A stretch of DNA of 64,000 bases. Source: Elainella saxicola E1 (lineage in GTDB: Bacteria > Cyanobacteriota > Cyanobacteriia > Elainellales > Elainellaceae). The stretch is from the NCBI GenBank assembly GCA_002796835.1, contig LUGL01000014.1, forward strand, positions 1 through 64,000, given 5' to 3'. The translations under genes were made by a program, and so were the position numbers. Within the stretch, counting starts at the first letter, position 1, and each line of letters starts with the position of its first letter. The notes beneath the pieces were generated by a model that did not search any database, had not been told where the DNA came from, and saw only the letters and a list, made by a program, of their open reading frames with translations. Positions 1 through 9,920 of the stretch are shown here, piece by piece.

Positions 1-433
1 AGAGGTAGCCGTACTTTTTTTGCTTCAATATCCGTTCTACTTGCCGACTACTCAATTGAATCTTCGTCACCTTCGCCAAATGCGTTGCTAAACGGGCTGT
101 TGTCCAACGGCCAAACTCATAGCCCAAGTCAGCAGGAGGATGTTCAACCACCTGCAATAATTGCTCAATGTACTCAGGTGTTGCTTTTCGATAATTCCCA
201 TGCCGTCGTTGATCTTTCAAACTCTCCAAATCCTCTGGGTTGCCCTGCACACACCAATGGGCCACACTGCGGTAGGAACATCCGATGAACGCACTGATTT
301 CCTCATAGGTTTTCCCATCATTTCTCAATAGCAACATGAGTGCCCGTTGGCGTTGATGCGGGTCGTTCCCCTCTCGCACGACGGTTTGGAGATTTTCTTT
401 TTGGGTTGGACTCAAATATGGTGAAACAGGCAT
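1..433 (-). mobile_element. IS630-family transposase, N-terminal part (runs off the left edge of the window)
   Basis: Reverse strand from ATG at 433 translates as MPVSPYLSPTQKENLQTVVREGNDPHQRQRALMLLLRNDGKTYEEISAFIGCSYRSVAHWCVQGNPEDLESLKDQRRHGNYRKATPEYIEQLL...ERILKQKKYGYL, an IS630-type helix-turn-helix N-terminus. Not in the ORF track because it is truncated. Confidence 0.85.
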
Positions 434-525
434 CACAAGCTTGGAGATATGGTTCCAATTCTTATTATGCACTCTAGCTGTCGGTCAGCTTACTTATCAC
501 TGACGCTCAGACAATTGGCCTCATT

Positions 526-1608
526 ATGGATATTCAATTTGCCTACTGGGCAACCAATTTAGGTGGATTAGTGTTTAGTCAAGTTCCTCAAAACACCGAT
601 TGGACCTTCCAATACAATGCCTGGTTAGCCCAAACTGCGGAAAATCTGGGCTTTGACTATACGCTAGTTGCCGCGCGGTTTATTCTGTCGTACGGCAAGG
701 GCGATCATCTTGAATCCCTGAGTACAACGGCTGCTTTGGCTGCTGTGACAAGGCGAATCAAGCTGATTTCAGCCATTCATCCCGGCTTATGGCATCCCGG
801 CGCAATTGCTAAGCTCGGCTCAACGATCGATCACATTTCCAATGGCCGATTTGGTGTGAATATTGTCAGTGGCTGGTTTCGCAAGGAATTTTACGCCTAT
901 GGAGAACCCTGGCTCGATCACGATGAACGCTATCGACGATCGGCAGAATTTATCCAGGTGCTCAAAGGACTGTGGACCCAGGAAGAGTTTTCGTTTGAAG
1001 GGGATTTCTACCGGATTCACGAAGCCTGGTTACAGCCCCGTTCTATTGCCCAACCCCATCCTGAAATTTTCCAGGGCGGCAATTCCAAGGCAGCCAGACA
1101 AATGGCGGCTCAATATTCCGACTGGTATTTCATGAATGGCAACACGGTCGAAGGGGCACGATCGCAAATTCAAGAAATCCTTGCCTTAGCTAAAGACTAT
1201 GGACGCCAACCTAAATTTGCAATCAATGCCTTTGTGATTGCACGAGACACAGAAAAGGAAGCAAAAGCCGAACTGGAGCACATTATCGCCAATGCAAATA
1301 CGGATGCCGTCACAGCCTTTGCCGATCAGATCAAAAATGCGGGTGCTTCCACCCAAGAACAAATTGGCATGTGGGCCAATTCAGATTTTGCTAATCTGGT
1401 TCAGCCCAATGATGGCTTCAAAACGGGGTTAATTGGCACAGCAGAACAGATCGCTGAAAAAATTCAGGCCTATTATGACGCGGGCGTCGATCTGATTCTC
1501 TGTGGCTTTTTGAATTACACAGATGAACTGCCAGAATTTGGGCGGCGTGTTATTCCTTTGGTGCGCCAAATTGACTCCCAACGTTTGCTCCTGGAAGAAG
1601 CGATTTAG
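526..1608 (+). CDS. sfnG: Dimethylsulfone monooxygenase SfnG-type LLM flavin-dependent oxidoreductase
   Basis: FAYW...TDW.FQYN..LAQ.AE..GF, VNIVSGWFRKEF...LDHDERYRRS.EFI, EIFQGGNS.AAR.MAA..SDWYFMNGN and NDGFKTGLIGT match SfnG. Confidence 0.88.
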   Translation: MDIQFAYWATNLGGLVFSQVPQNTDWTFQYNAWLAQTAENLGFDYTLVAARFILSYGKGDHLESLSTTAALAAVTRRIKLISAIHPGLWHPGAIAKLGSTIDHISNGRFGVNIVSGWFRKEFYAYGEPWLDHDERYRRSAEFIQVLKGLWTQEEFSFEGDFYRIHEAWLQPRSIAQPHPEIFQGGNSKAARQMAAQYSDWYFMNGNTVEGARSQIQEILALAKDYGRQPKFAINAFVIARDTEKEAKAELEHIIANANTDAVTAFADQIKNAGASTQEQIGMWANSDFANLVQPNDGFKTGLIGTAEQIAEKIQAYYDAGVDLILCGFLNYTDELPEFGRRVIPLVRQIDSQRLLLEEAI

Positions 1609-1693
1609 CGATCGGATGCAATTCTGGAATTCCTACTTTTTCCTTAAGGCTCTTGTCTTGACCGGGGAGCTATGCAATAATTTTTGCAGCTAA

Positions 1694-1716
1694 AATCTAC
1701 GGTAAATTGATCGATT
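1694..1716 (+). promoter_or_regulatory. Operator-like dyad site A (AATCTAC GGTAAATTG ATCGATT)
   Basis: Matches the 7-9-7 consensus; 110 bp upstream of the permease at 1827. Confidence 0.6.
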
Positions 1717-1826
1717 TTTAGGTTTTTAATGCTCGGTTTCGCTGCTTGTGTGAACACTCGCTTCAGGTCTGGTCTACAACGCATCTTCAACAAAATTGAT
1801 TCTTATCCCGCTTCTCCTCAATTCCT

Positions 1827-3272
1827 ATGAGTGTACAAACCCCAAGAAAACGGATTGGTTCCGGTCTACGATCAGAATATTTGTCGTTTCCAGAAGTGTT
1901 AGCACAGTCGATCGCCAATATTGCTCCCACTGCCACCCCTGCATTCGTAATTCCGTTAGTTTATGCTTCTGCGGGAAATGGCACCTGGCTGGCCTATTTA
2001 ATTGCCACCGTTGGTTTGATTCTCATCAGCTTCAGCATCAATGAGTTTGCTCGCCATTCTGCCTCGGTGGGTTCACTTTATGCCTACATTGGCAAGGGTT
2101 TAGGACCGATCGTTGGCGTCATCGCAGGCTGGACCTTAGCAATTGCCTATCTCTTCACGGCAACTGCAGTGCTGCTGGGGTTTGTTAGCTATGGTGATAC
2201 GCTTTTTGGGACTAGTTCGCTGGGATTAACAGTATTTTTGGGGGCAACTGCCGCTGGAATTGCCTGGTGGATCGCTTACAAAGATATTAAGCTCTCAGCC
2301 AAATTGATGTTGGGTATTGAGTTAGTCTCTGCTGGACTGATTGTCTTGCTTGCATTAATTGTCTTAGTGCAAGAAGGATTTCAGATTGATGTCAGCCAAT
2401 TCACACTAGAAGGGGTATCGGCCGAGAACCTGCGGCTTGGCTTGGTGCTGGCTGTCTTTAGCTTTGTTGGGTTTGAAAGTGCCACTGCTCTGGGTGATGA
2501 GGCTAAGCATCCATTGCGATCGATTCCCCGTGCTGTACTGGCGAGCGTAATCATTCCAGGTCTTTTCTTTGTCCTCCTATCCTATACCGAAGTGTTGGGA
2601 TTCCGCAGCACAAACCTGAATTTGGGAGAGAGTGATGCGCCGTTATCCGTGTTGGCTGAGCAGGCTGGAATTGGTGGCTTTGGCATTTTGCTGTCGATTG
2701 GAGCTGCGATTAGCTTTTTTGCCTGTATTTTGGCATCGGTCAACGCGGGTTCCAGAATTTTGTTTGCCCTCAGCCGTCACGGAATATTGCATGCCAGGGT
2801 TGGGGCAGCCCATCAAATTAACGCTACGCCTCATATTGCCGTCACGCTCATTTCGATTTTGACTTTCATTATTCCAGTTGCATTGCTGGTTGCAGGCAAT
2901 GGAATTATGGATTCCTACGCCTATCTGGGCACGATCGCCACATTCGGATTCCTGACCGTCTATATTTTGATTGCGATTGCTGCACCCGTTTATCTCTACC
3001 GTCGCAATCAGCTTCAGGTTAAACATATTGTTGTTTCGGTTGTGGCCATCTTATTTATGTTGATTCCCCTGGTGGGCAGCCTCTATCCGATTCCTGCAGC
3101 TCCATACAATATCCTGCCCTATATCTTCCTAGCGCTGTTGTTGGCTGGGGCTATCTGGTTAGGCTCTGTTTGGCAGCGATCGCCGCAGGTGATTCAGGAC
3201 ATTGAGCAAGATTTAGAAGCGGTTAGCAGCCAATTTAGTGGAGTTTCTGAAGACGGACAGTCCCTTCTCTAA
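1827..3272 (+). CDS. APC-superfamily amino acid permease
   Basis: 481 aa, about 12 hydrophobic segments; VFSFVGFESATALGDEAKHPLRSIPRAV is a typical APC motif. Confidence 0.85.
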   Translation: MSVQTPRKRIGSGLRSEYLSFPEVLAQSIANIAPTATPAFVIPLVYASAGNGTWLAYLIATVGLILISFSINEFARHSASVGSLYAYIGKGLGPIVGVIAGWTLAIAYLFTATAVLLGFVSYGDTLFGTSSLGLTVFLGATAAGIAWWIAYKDIKLSAKLMLGIELVSAGLIVLLALIVLVQEGFQIDVSQFTLEGVSAENLRLGLVLAVFSFVGFESATALGDEAKHPLRSIPRAVLASVIIPGLFFVLLSYTEVLGFRSTNLNLGESDAPLSVLAEQAGIGGFGILLSIGAAISFFACILASVNAGSRILFALSRHGILHARVGAAHQINATPHIAVTLISILTFIIPVALLVAGNGIMDSYAYLGTIATFGFLTVYILIAIAAPVYLYRRNQLQVKHIVVSVVAILFMLIPLVGSLYPIPAAPYNILPYIFLALLLAGAIWLGSVWQRSPQVIQDIEQDLEAVSSQFSGVSEDGQSLL

Positions 3273-3345
3273 CCGAGTTGCATTCTCTCCTATCCAAAGC
3301 TAGTTTTTATCCCGTTAATCATCGATCTGTGCAAGGAGAATTCCA

Positions 3346-4737
3346 GTGGTTGCCATTGATATTCCGATTCACTCAAAATCTAGTCTTTCACCTGCCAGTG
3401 AAATTCATCGGTTAATTGAAAACGGAACGATCGAATTTATTCGGTTTGAACAATCGGATACCCACGGAATTGCGCGATCGAAAACGGTTCCCGTCCGTCA
3501 TTTTGAACGATTTGCGACCAAAGGACTAAATTTCCCGTTGCCCACCTTTGGTCTGGATGTACAGGGTGATACGGCACCCAATACGGGCGTGCTGGAAGAA
3601 ATTGTCTTTGGGGATGCCTATCTTTTCCCAGACATTAGCACGTTTCAAGTTTTGCCTTGGGTTGATAAAACGGCTCGTTTATTAGGTGAGCCCTACCATC
3701 TGGATGGGCGTCCGGTTACAGTTGCACCTCGCTATTTGGCCAAACGTCAATTGGCGGAATTAGAAGCTTTGGGCTATCAGCTACTGAGTGGCTATGAGTA
3801 TGAGTTTTATTTAGTCGATGCGGCGACTAGAAAGGCTTCTTACTCAGGCATTCAGCTCTTTGGCACTCTGCCACCTGCCGATCAGCCAGTCATCTATCAA
3901 ATTTTGCGATCGCTCTCATCCATTGGGGTAGATATCATCACGGCCGATCTGGAATATGCACCGGGACAAATTGAAATTAACTTTGCGCCAGGTTGGGGAA
4001 TCGATGGGGCCGATCGTGCCTTTACCTTCAAAAATACGATCAAGGAAATCGCTCAGCAACATGGCAAAATTGCTTCTTTCATGACGAAGCCGGATATCAA
4101 TCTCAGCGCAAATGGATGCCATTTCAATCAATCCCTTTGGGATGGAGAACGGAATGCTTTATTTGATCCCAGTCGAGAACATGGACTGTCAGAGGTAGGT
4201 GCCCATTATATTGCGGGCCAATTGGCCCATGCCCCCGCTTTAACAGCTTTACTCTCTCCGACCATCAACTGCTGGAAACGATTTAAGCCCAACGCATTTG
4301 CCCCCACGAACATCACCTGGGGCATTGATAACCGGACAACTGCGATCCGATTTAAGGCGTTCCAGGATGAGCGCACCTACATCGAAAATCGCTTAGGCAG
4401 CGGTGCTGCAAATCCTTACCTTGTATTAGCCGCACTGGTTGCAGCAGGCATTGATGGCATCAAACGCCAACTCGAACTTTCTGCTCCCATTCAAGTCGTT
4501 GCTGATGGATTACCCGATGTTCCCCAACTGCCCACTCATTTTGAAGCCGCCTTGCATGCCTTAGAACAAGATACGGTGATTCGGGAAGCGTTGGGAGAAG
4601 AATTTATTCAGCTCTTTACTTCCCTGAAAAAATACGAGATTGAGAAAGCCAGAAAAGCGATTCCCGACTACGGAACTCCTGAGTTCTCCGATCGCATAGA
4701 CGATTGGGAAATCCGCGAATTTTTTGAGCCATTGTAA
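3346..4737 (+). CDS. Glutamine synthetase family protein (possible gamma-glutamyl-amine ligase)
   Basis: FIRFEQSDTHGIARSKTVPV, EYEFYL, GQIEINF, MTKPDINLSANGCHFNQSL, RFKAFQDERTYIENRLGSGAANPYLVLAA; GTG start. Confidence 0.85.
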   Translation: MVAIDIPIHSKSSLSPASEIHRLIENGTIEFIRFEQSDTHGIARSKTVPVRHFERFATKGLNFPLPTFGLDVQGDTAPNTGVLEEIVFGDAYLFPDISTFQVLPWVDKTARLLGEPYHLDGRPVTVAPRYLAKRQLAELEALGYQLLSGYEYEFYLVDAATRKASYSGIQLFGTLPPADQPVIYQILRSLSSIGVDIITADLEYAPGQIEINFAPGWGIDGADRAFTFKNTIKEIAQQHGKIASFMTKPDINLSANGCHFNQSLWDGERNALFDPSREHGLSEVGAHYIAGQLAHAPALTALLSPTINCWKRFKPNAFAPTNITWGIDNRTTAIRFKAFQDERTYIENRLGSGAANPYLVLAALVAAGIDGIKRQLELSAPIQVVADGLPDVPQLPTHFEAALHALEQDTVIREALGEEFIQLFTSLKKYEIEKARKAIPDYGTPEFSDRIDDWEIREFFEPL

Positions 4738-4775
4738 GCCGAGCCACTGTAAGCTGCTTTTGCGATTTAGAATCT

Positions 4776-5978
4776 ATGACTTCGACTCTCCAACATGAAC
4801 GGCAAGCCCATATTATCCGCAGCGATGATGAAGCGATCGCCATTGCTCGCGATTTAGCGATCGAATTTGCCAAAGACGCCTCTGAACGCGATCGGGAACG
4901 ACGACTGCCGATCGAAGAAGTGCAGGCTTTTTCTGCGAGCGGCTTATGGGGAATTACCGTTCCGCAGGAATATGGTGGTGCTTTTGTTTCGCAGGTGACG
5001 CTGGCAGAAGTGATCAAGCTGATTGCTGAAGCCGATTCCAGTATCGGTCAAATTCCACAGAGCCACCTCTATTCCGTGGAAACCATTCGACTGGTTGGGA
5101 ACGAACAGCAGAAGCAGTTTTTCTTTGATCAGGTGCTTCAAGGCAAACGGTTCGGCAATGCTGCCACTGAGTTAGGTAAATCTTCTGTCGATATCCAAAC
5201 TCGGATCGATCGATCGGGCAATGGCTATGTGCTTAACGGTCGCAAGTTCTATTCCACAGGCGCTTTGTTGGCCGACTGGATTCCTGTGATCGCGAAAACA
5301 GAGGACGATCGAAAAGTGGTGGCGTTCGTTCCCAATGGGGCAGAAGGACTGACCTTGATTGACGACTGGTCCAGTTTTGGGCAACGGACTACGGCCAGCG
5401 GCACAACTGTTCTGGAAAATGTCTATGTGCCGGAAGAGCATGTTTTGCCTAACTATTTAGCCTATGAGTCTCCCACCGCATTAGGACCTTTTGCCCAAAT
5501 TATTCAGGCTGCTGTTGATGCAGGCATTGCCCGTGCTGCTCTCAAAGAGACAATTTATTTTGTGCGGAATCATACTCGTCCCTGGAGCGATAGTGGTGTA
5601 GAGCATGCCTATGAAGATCCACTTTTGATTTCCAGTTTTGGTCATCTGCAAATTGCAGTTCATGCCGCAGAAGCGCTTTTGCAGCGGGCTGGAGAAGTAT
5701 TAGATCAGGCCATTGCTAATCCCAATGAAACGACGGTTGCTGCTGCTTCGATCGCCGTTGCGGAAGCTAAGGTCTTAACCACCGAGGCAGCGTTGCAAAC
5801 GACCAATAAATTCTTTGAACTATCCGGCACGAAATCCACCTTACAGCAATTTAATTACGATCGCCATTGGCGGAATGCTCGCGCCCATACCCTGCATGAT
5901 CCGGTGCGCTGGAAATATTACGCGGTGGGGAATTACTACTTGAATCAGGTTTTGCCACCTCGGAATCCCTATCTTTAG
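4776..5978 (+). CDS. SfnB-family sulfur acquisition oxidoreductase (acyl-CoA dehydrogenase fold)
   Basis: GLWGITVPQEYGGAFVS, ADSSIGQIPQSHLY, LNGRKFYSTGAL, FNYDRHWRNARAHTLHDPVRWKYYAVGNYYLN. Confidence 0.87.
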   Translation: MTSTLQHERQAHIIRSDDEAIAIARDLAIEFAKDASERDRERRLPIEEVQAFSASGLWGITVPQEYGGAFVSQVTLAEVIKLIAEADSSIGQIPQSHLYSVETIRLVGNEQQKQFFFDQVLQGKRFGNAATELGKSSVDIQTRIDRSGNGYVLNGRKFYSTGALLADWIPVIAKTEDDRKVVAFVPNGAEGLTLIDDWSSFGQRTTASGTTVLENVYVPEEHVLPNYLAYESPTALGPFAQIIQAAVDAGIARAALKETIYFVRNHTRPWSDSGVEHAYEDPLLISSFGHLQIAVHAAEALLQRAGEVLDQAIANPNETTVAAASIAVAEAKVLTTEAALQTTNKFFELSGTKSTLQQFNYDRHWRNARAHTLHDPVRWKYYAVGNYYLNQVLPPRNPYL

Positions 5979-5989
5979 GAAAGTGACTC

Positions 5990-7189
5990 ATGCTAACGGA
6001 TGCCCAGGGGCTACCAGTATCGACAGACTCGCCTGAAGTCGTCACCTTGATCGATCGATTTACCGATCAGTTGCTGGGCTATGGCAATCAGCCAGAGATT
6101 ATCCTGAACGCGATCGATTTTGATCCGACTTGCGTACTTGCTAATGCTCATGTGGCTGCATTTTACCTGTTCGCTGAGGCGGCTAATTCAGTTGAGTTAG
6201 CAAGACCCTACTTACAAGCTGCTCAGAATCATCTTGCTGCGGCAACGGAAAGAGAACAGTGGTATGTCAAGGCGATTGCTGCTTGGGCTGAGGGTGATAT
6301 TCCAACGGCCTTAAGCTATCACGAAGCCCTGGCCGATCGCTGTCCTCGCGATTTAGTTTCAGCTCATATTGGTCAATATCACTATCTGTTTACGCAAGCC
6401 AGCAGTCAGGGGTTACTGCATCTGATCGAAAAGATCTTTCCAGCCAATCGTGAAAATCACTATGTTTATGGCATGTTGGCCTTTGCTTTAGAGCAAGCTC
6501 ATCGCCTGGAAGAAGCAGAGGCGGTTGGCCGGGAGGCTGTTCAGATCGATCGTCAGGATCCCTGGGCACATCATGCAGTTGCGCATGTCCTGGAAACACA
6601 GGGTAGAGCTGAGGACGGCATTGCCTGGATGGAATCTTTTGCAGAGACCTGGGAGAATTGTGGCTCTTTCTTGTGCCATAACTGGTGGCATCTCGCGCTT
6701 TATTACCTGAGACAAGATGATTTCGCGAAAGTACTGGAACTTTACGATCAAGAAATCTGGGGACGTGCGGTTAAAGATTACTTGCATTGTCAGATTAACG
6801 CGGTTGCGCTTTTAATTAAGCTGGAGCTGAAGGGAGTGGATGTTGGCGATCGGTGGTTGGAGCTTGCCCCCTATTTACTCCAGCAAATTCATCCGCACAT
6901 TCTGCCGCTTGCAGATTTACATATCATTTATGGCTTGGTGCGTTCTGAAAATTTTGAACAGGCCAATCTCATGCTAGAAAGCATTGCCTCCTATGCCACT
7001 CACGCAGCCCAGAAAAAACTGTGGGCAGATACGGTCTTGCCGGTTGCAAAAAGTATGGTTGCCCATGCGAAGGGCGATCGATCGAAAACGGTCGCGGAGA
7101 TAGAACCCGTTTTATCTCAATTACATCAGCTAGGTGGCAGCCATGCCCAGCGAGCCTTATTCAACCAGATTTACGCTGCCAGTCTTTGA
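5990..7189 (+). CDS. Tetratricopeptide-repeat protein (TTC38-like)
   Basis: Helical-repeat pattern with WAHHAVAHVLETQGRAEDGIAWMESFAETWENCGSFLCHNWWHLALYYL, resembling TPR38-type proteins. Confidence 0.75.
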   Translation: MLTDAQGLPVSTDSPEVVTLIDRFTDQLLGYGNQPEIILNAIDFDPTCVLANAHVAAFYLFAEAANSVELARPYLQAAQNHLAAATEREQWYVKAIAAWAEGDIPTALSYHEALADRCPRDLVSAHIGQYHYLFTQASSQGLLHLIEKIFPANRENHYVYGMLAFALEQAHRLEEAEAVGREAVQIDRQDPWAHHAVAHVLETQGRAEDGIAWMESFAETWENCGSFLCHNWWHLALYYLRQDDFAKVLELYDQEIWGRAVKDYLHCQINAVALLIKLELKGVDVGDRWLELAPYLLQQIHPHILPLADLHIIYGLVRSENFEQANLMLESIASYATHAAQKKLWADTVLPVAKSMVAHAKGDRSKTVAEIEPVLSQLHQLGGSHAQRALFNQIYAASL

Positions 7190-7227
7190 TTAGTTCTCAT
7201 TAACCTCACACCCAAGGAGAATTCCCC

Positions 7228-7713
7228 ATGCCCGCTACGATTCAACCCAAAAGCAGCCTTGTCACCTTTCATCTACAATCTATTGGCAGTGGCGTTTCCC
7301 AAACCATTCAGCAGGAGGGATCGGTGCATACGATTCGAGTGGATGCCGCTCCTGTTTTTGGTGGAAAAGATGAGTATCCCAGCCCGATCGCCTATGCGCT
7401 GAGTGCGCTGATCTCTTGCTCTCAAGTCACAGCTCAATTGGTGGCAAAAGATCTGGGTTTAAAGCTCAACCAGTTTGAATTTGACATCAAAGCAACCCTG
7501 GATACCGCTATCCTAGTGAACGGTGCTTTAGAAGGGAATCCCAACTTTCAAACGATCGAACTTAATGCAATCGTTGATACAGACAGCACTGAGGCTCAAT
7601 TTGAACAATTGAGGCAAGAAACAGAACGTCGTTGCCCCATCTATCAGCTATTCCTCAGAAGCGGAGTTGCGATTACCAATCATTGGTCGATTCGTCATTC
7701 TGCACTTGTCTAA
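7228..7713 (+). CDS. OsmC-family protein
   Basis: 161 aa; PSPIAYALSALISCSQVTAQLVAKDLGL, RRCPIYQLF; OsmC-like redox protein pattern. Confidence 0.8.
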   Translation: MPATIQPKSSLVTFHLQSIGSGVSQTIQQEGSVHTIRVDAAPVFGGKDEYPSPIAYALSALISCSQVTAQLVAKDLGLKLNQFEFDIKATLDTAILVNGALEGNPNFQTIELNAIVDTDSTEAQFEQLRQETERRCPIYQLFLRSGVAITNHWSIRHSALV

Positions 7714-7749
7714 AGTTGATTCTGCCTTCTATTCCGATCGCGTTCTATT

Positions 7750-8979
7750 TTGATTCCTATGGTAACTACCAATCTCCCCGGCAAGATTGCGTCTGAACGA
7801 ACAGCCCATGTGATTATCAGCGATCAAGAAGCGATCGCCATCGCCCAGCAGTTAGCCACCGAATTTGCGCAGAACGCAGCAGAACGCGATCGGGACCGCA
7901 GGTTGCCCTATACGGAATTGGATCGGTTCTCTGCTAGCGGACTGTGGGGCATTACGGTTCCTCAGGAATATGGCGGAGCATTTGTGTCGAATGCCACGGT
8001 GGCAGAAGTGATCGCCACGATTGCCGCAGCAGATGGCAGCATTGGTCAAATTCCGCAGAATCACCTGTATATGGTGGAGGCAATCCGACTGAATGGAACC
8101 GAAGAACAGAAACAGCACTGGTTCAAATTGGTGCTGGAGGGAAAACGCTTTGGGAATGCTTTCTGTGAAGTGGGAACGAAAACCCCGGTTGCGTTCAAAA
8201 CTCGCGTGACTCGTCAAGATGATGGCTATATCCTGAATGGCAAAAAGTTCTACTCGACCGGCGCATTCTTTGCCGATGTTGTGCCCGTGGTAGCGCTTGA
8301 TGATGATGACAACGTGGTGGTTGTGTTTGTCGATCGCCATGCTGAAGGGTTAACGGTAATTGATGATTGGTCTGGAATCGGCCAACGCACAACCGCAAGC
8401 GGCACGACGATTCTCGAAAATGTGGTTGTTCAGGAACGTGATATTCTGCGACATTATCTGGCATTTGAACAACAGACAACTATGGGAGCTGTCGCTCAAA
8501 TCATTCATGCTGCCATTGATGTTGGAATTGCTCGTGGTGCTGCGCGAGATACCATCCAATTTGTCCGCAACTATACTCGCCCCTGGATTGAAACGGACTT
8601 TGAGCATGGCTATGAGGAACCCTTGATCATTTATGGGGTGGGTGAAATTCAAATTAAACTCCATGCTGCCGAAGCCTTACTCAAGCGTGCAGGTTTGTTC
8701 ATCGATCGAGCCATGGCTGATCCGACTGAACAACATGGAATGGAAGCGTCGATCGCAGTTGCCGAAGCCAAGGCTCTGGCCGATGAAGCCGCAATTTTCA
8801 TCACGAATAAACTGTTTGAACTGAGCGGCACTAAATCCACCTTGAGTCAATTTAACTACGATCGGCATTGGCGTAATGCTCGAACTCACACGTTGCATGA
8901 TCCCGTGCGCTGGAAGTATTTCAATATTGGCAATTACTTCCTCAATGGCGTGAATCCACCTCGTCATGGTGCTTTTTAA
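7750..8979 (+). CDS. SfnB-family sulfur acquisition oxidoreductase, paralog
   Basis: Close paralog of 4776..5978 (GLWGITVPQEYGGAFVSNATVAEVI, NYDRHWRNARTHTLHDPVRWKYFNIGNYFLNGV). Confidence 0.87.
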   Translation: MIPMVTTNLPGKIASERTAHVIISDQEAIAIAQQLATEFAQNAAERDRDRRLPYTELDRFSASGLWGITVPQEYGGAFVSNATVAEVIATIAAADGSIGQIPQNHLYMVEAIRLNGTEEQKQHWFKLVLEGKRFGNAFCEVGTKTPVAFKTRVTRQDDGYILNGKKFYSTGAFFADVVPVVALDDDDNVVVVFVDRHAEGLTVIDDWSGIGQRTTASGTTILENVVVQERDILRHYLAFEQQTTMGAVAQIIHAAIDVGIARGAARDTIQFVRNYTRPWIETDFEHGYEEPLIIYGVGEIQIKLHAAEALLKRAGLFIDRAMADPTEQHGMEASIAVAEAKALADEAAIFITNKLFELSGTKSTLSQFNYDRHWRNARTHTLHDPVRWKYFNIGNYFLNGVNPPRHGAF

Positions 8980-9045
8980 GCTTGAAATGAGAGCAAACAT
9001 AACCTCTAACATTCAAATTGCAACTATGCCAAGGAGGCGTCAATA

Positions 9046-9909
9046 GTGAGTCAAACTAGCCAAGTCCTAGGTAGAGTGAATTCGATCGATCTACCCTTTG
9101 TTGAAGCCAACCTGACTTATCTGGTTCCACCCAAAGAGAAGCCCGTTAACTATACGTTTGAACCGCCTCCAGGTGTACCTCAGCGCAGTGGTATTCCTGA
9201 AGTCCATACCCTGCCAATTTATGATGCTCGATCGATCGCACCTGGTTTGTCGGTGGATCGGGAAGGATATGCGTTGCCGGATTATCCAACCGCAGTTCGA
9301 GATTTTTATGACGAAGCGGAAATTCGTCAGGTTTACTATTCTGAAGCGGAGCAGTTTTTGCAGGAATACACGGGTGCTGCCAGAGTCATCGTTTTTGATC
9401 ACATTGTTCGCAATGCTCAACGCGCACAGCCCGGTCGGAACACGATCCGAGAACCGGGGAAGATTGTTCACAACGACTTCACTGCCAATTCTGGCTATAC
9501 TCGCGGACAGCTCGTCCTGCAACTTCTGGGTGAATCAGATCCAGATGCATTACTGCAAAGACATTTCAGCATCATCAATATTTGGAGAGCGATCGCTGAT
9601 CCCATCCAAGAATCTCCCCTGGCAGTCTGTGATGCTCGCAGCATTGCGCCAACAGATTGGGTCGCCAGCGATCTGGTTTATCGCGATCGGGTGGGTGAAA
9701 CCTACGGGGTGACTTATAACCCGTCTCATCAATGGTTTTACTTCCCGTTCATGCATCGGGATCAGGCATTGCTGATTAAATGTTTTGATTCGGCAACCGA
9801 TGGCCGCGCCCGATTTTCGGCTCATTCTGCATTCGATGATCCCACCAGTCCTCCGAATGCTCCGCCGCGCGAAAGTATCGAACTCCGTACCTTGGTGTTT
9901 TACGAGTAA
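9046..9909 (+). CDS. CmcJ/NvfI-family oxidoreductase (putative hydroxylase/methyltransferase)
   Basis: RVIVFDHIVRNAQRAQPGRNTIREPGKIVHNDFTANSGYTR, FSIINIWRAIADPIQESPLAVCDARSI, WFYFPFMHRDQALLIKCFDS; GTG start. Confidence 0.75.
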   Translation: MSQTSQVLGRVNSIDLPFVEANLTYLVPPKEKPVNYTFEPPPGVPQRSGIPEVHTLPIYDARSIAPGLSVDREGYALPDYPTAVRDFYDEAEIRQVYYSEAEQFLQEYTGAARVIVFDHIVRNAQRAQPGRNTIREPGKIVHNDFTANSGYTRGQLVLQLLGESDPDALLQRHFSIINIWRAIADPIQESPLAVCDARSIAPTDWVASDLVYRDRVGETYGVTYNPSHQWFYFPFMHRDQALLIKCFDSATDGRARFSAHSAFDDPTSPPNAPPRESIELRTLVFYE

Positions 9910-9920
9910 GGGAATTTTCC

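Noticed and set aside
85-288. ORF of 67 aa on the plus strand
   Set aside because: Antisense to the IS630-type transposase reading frame, which has clear family motifs.
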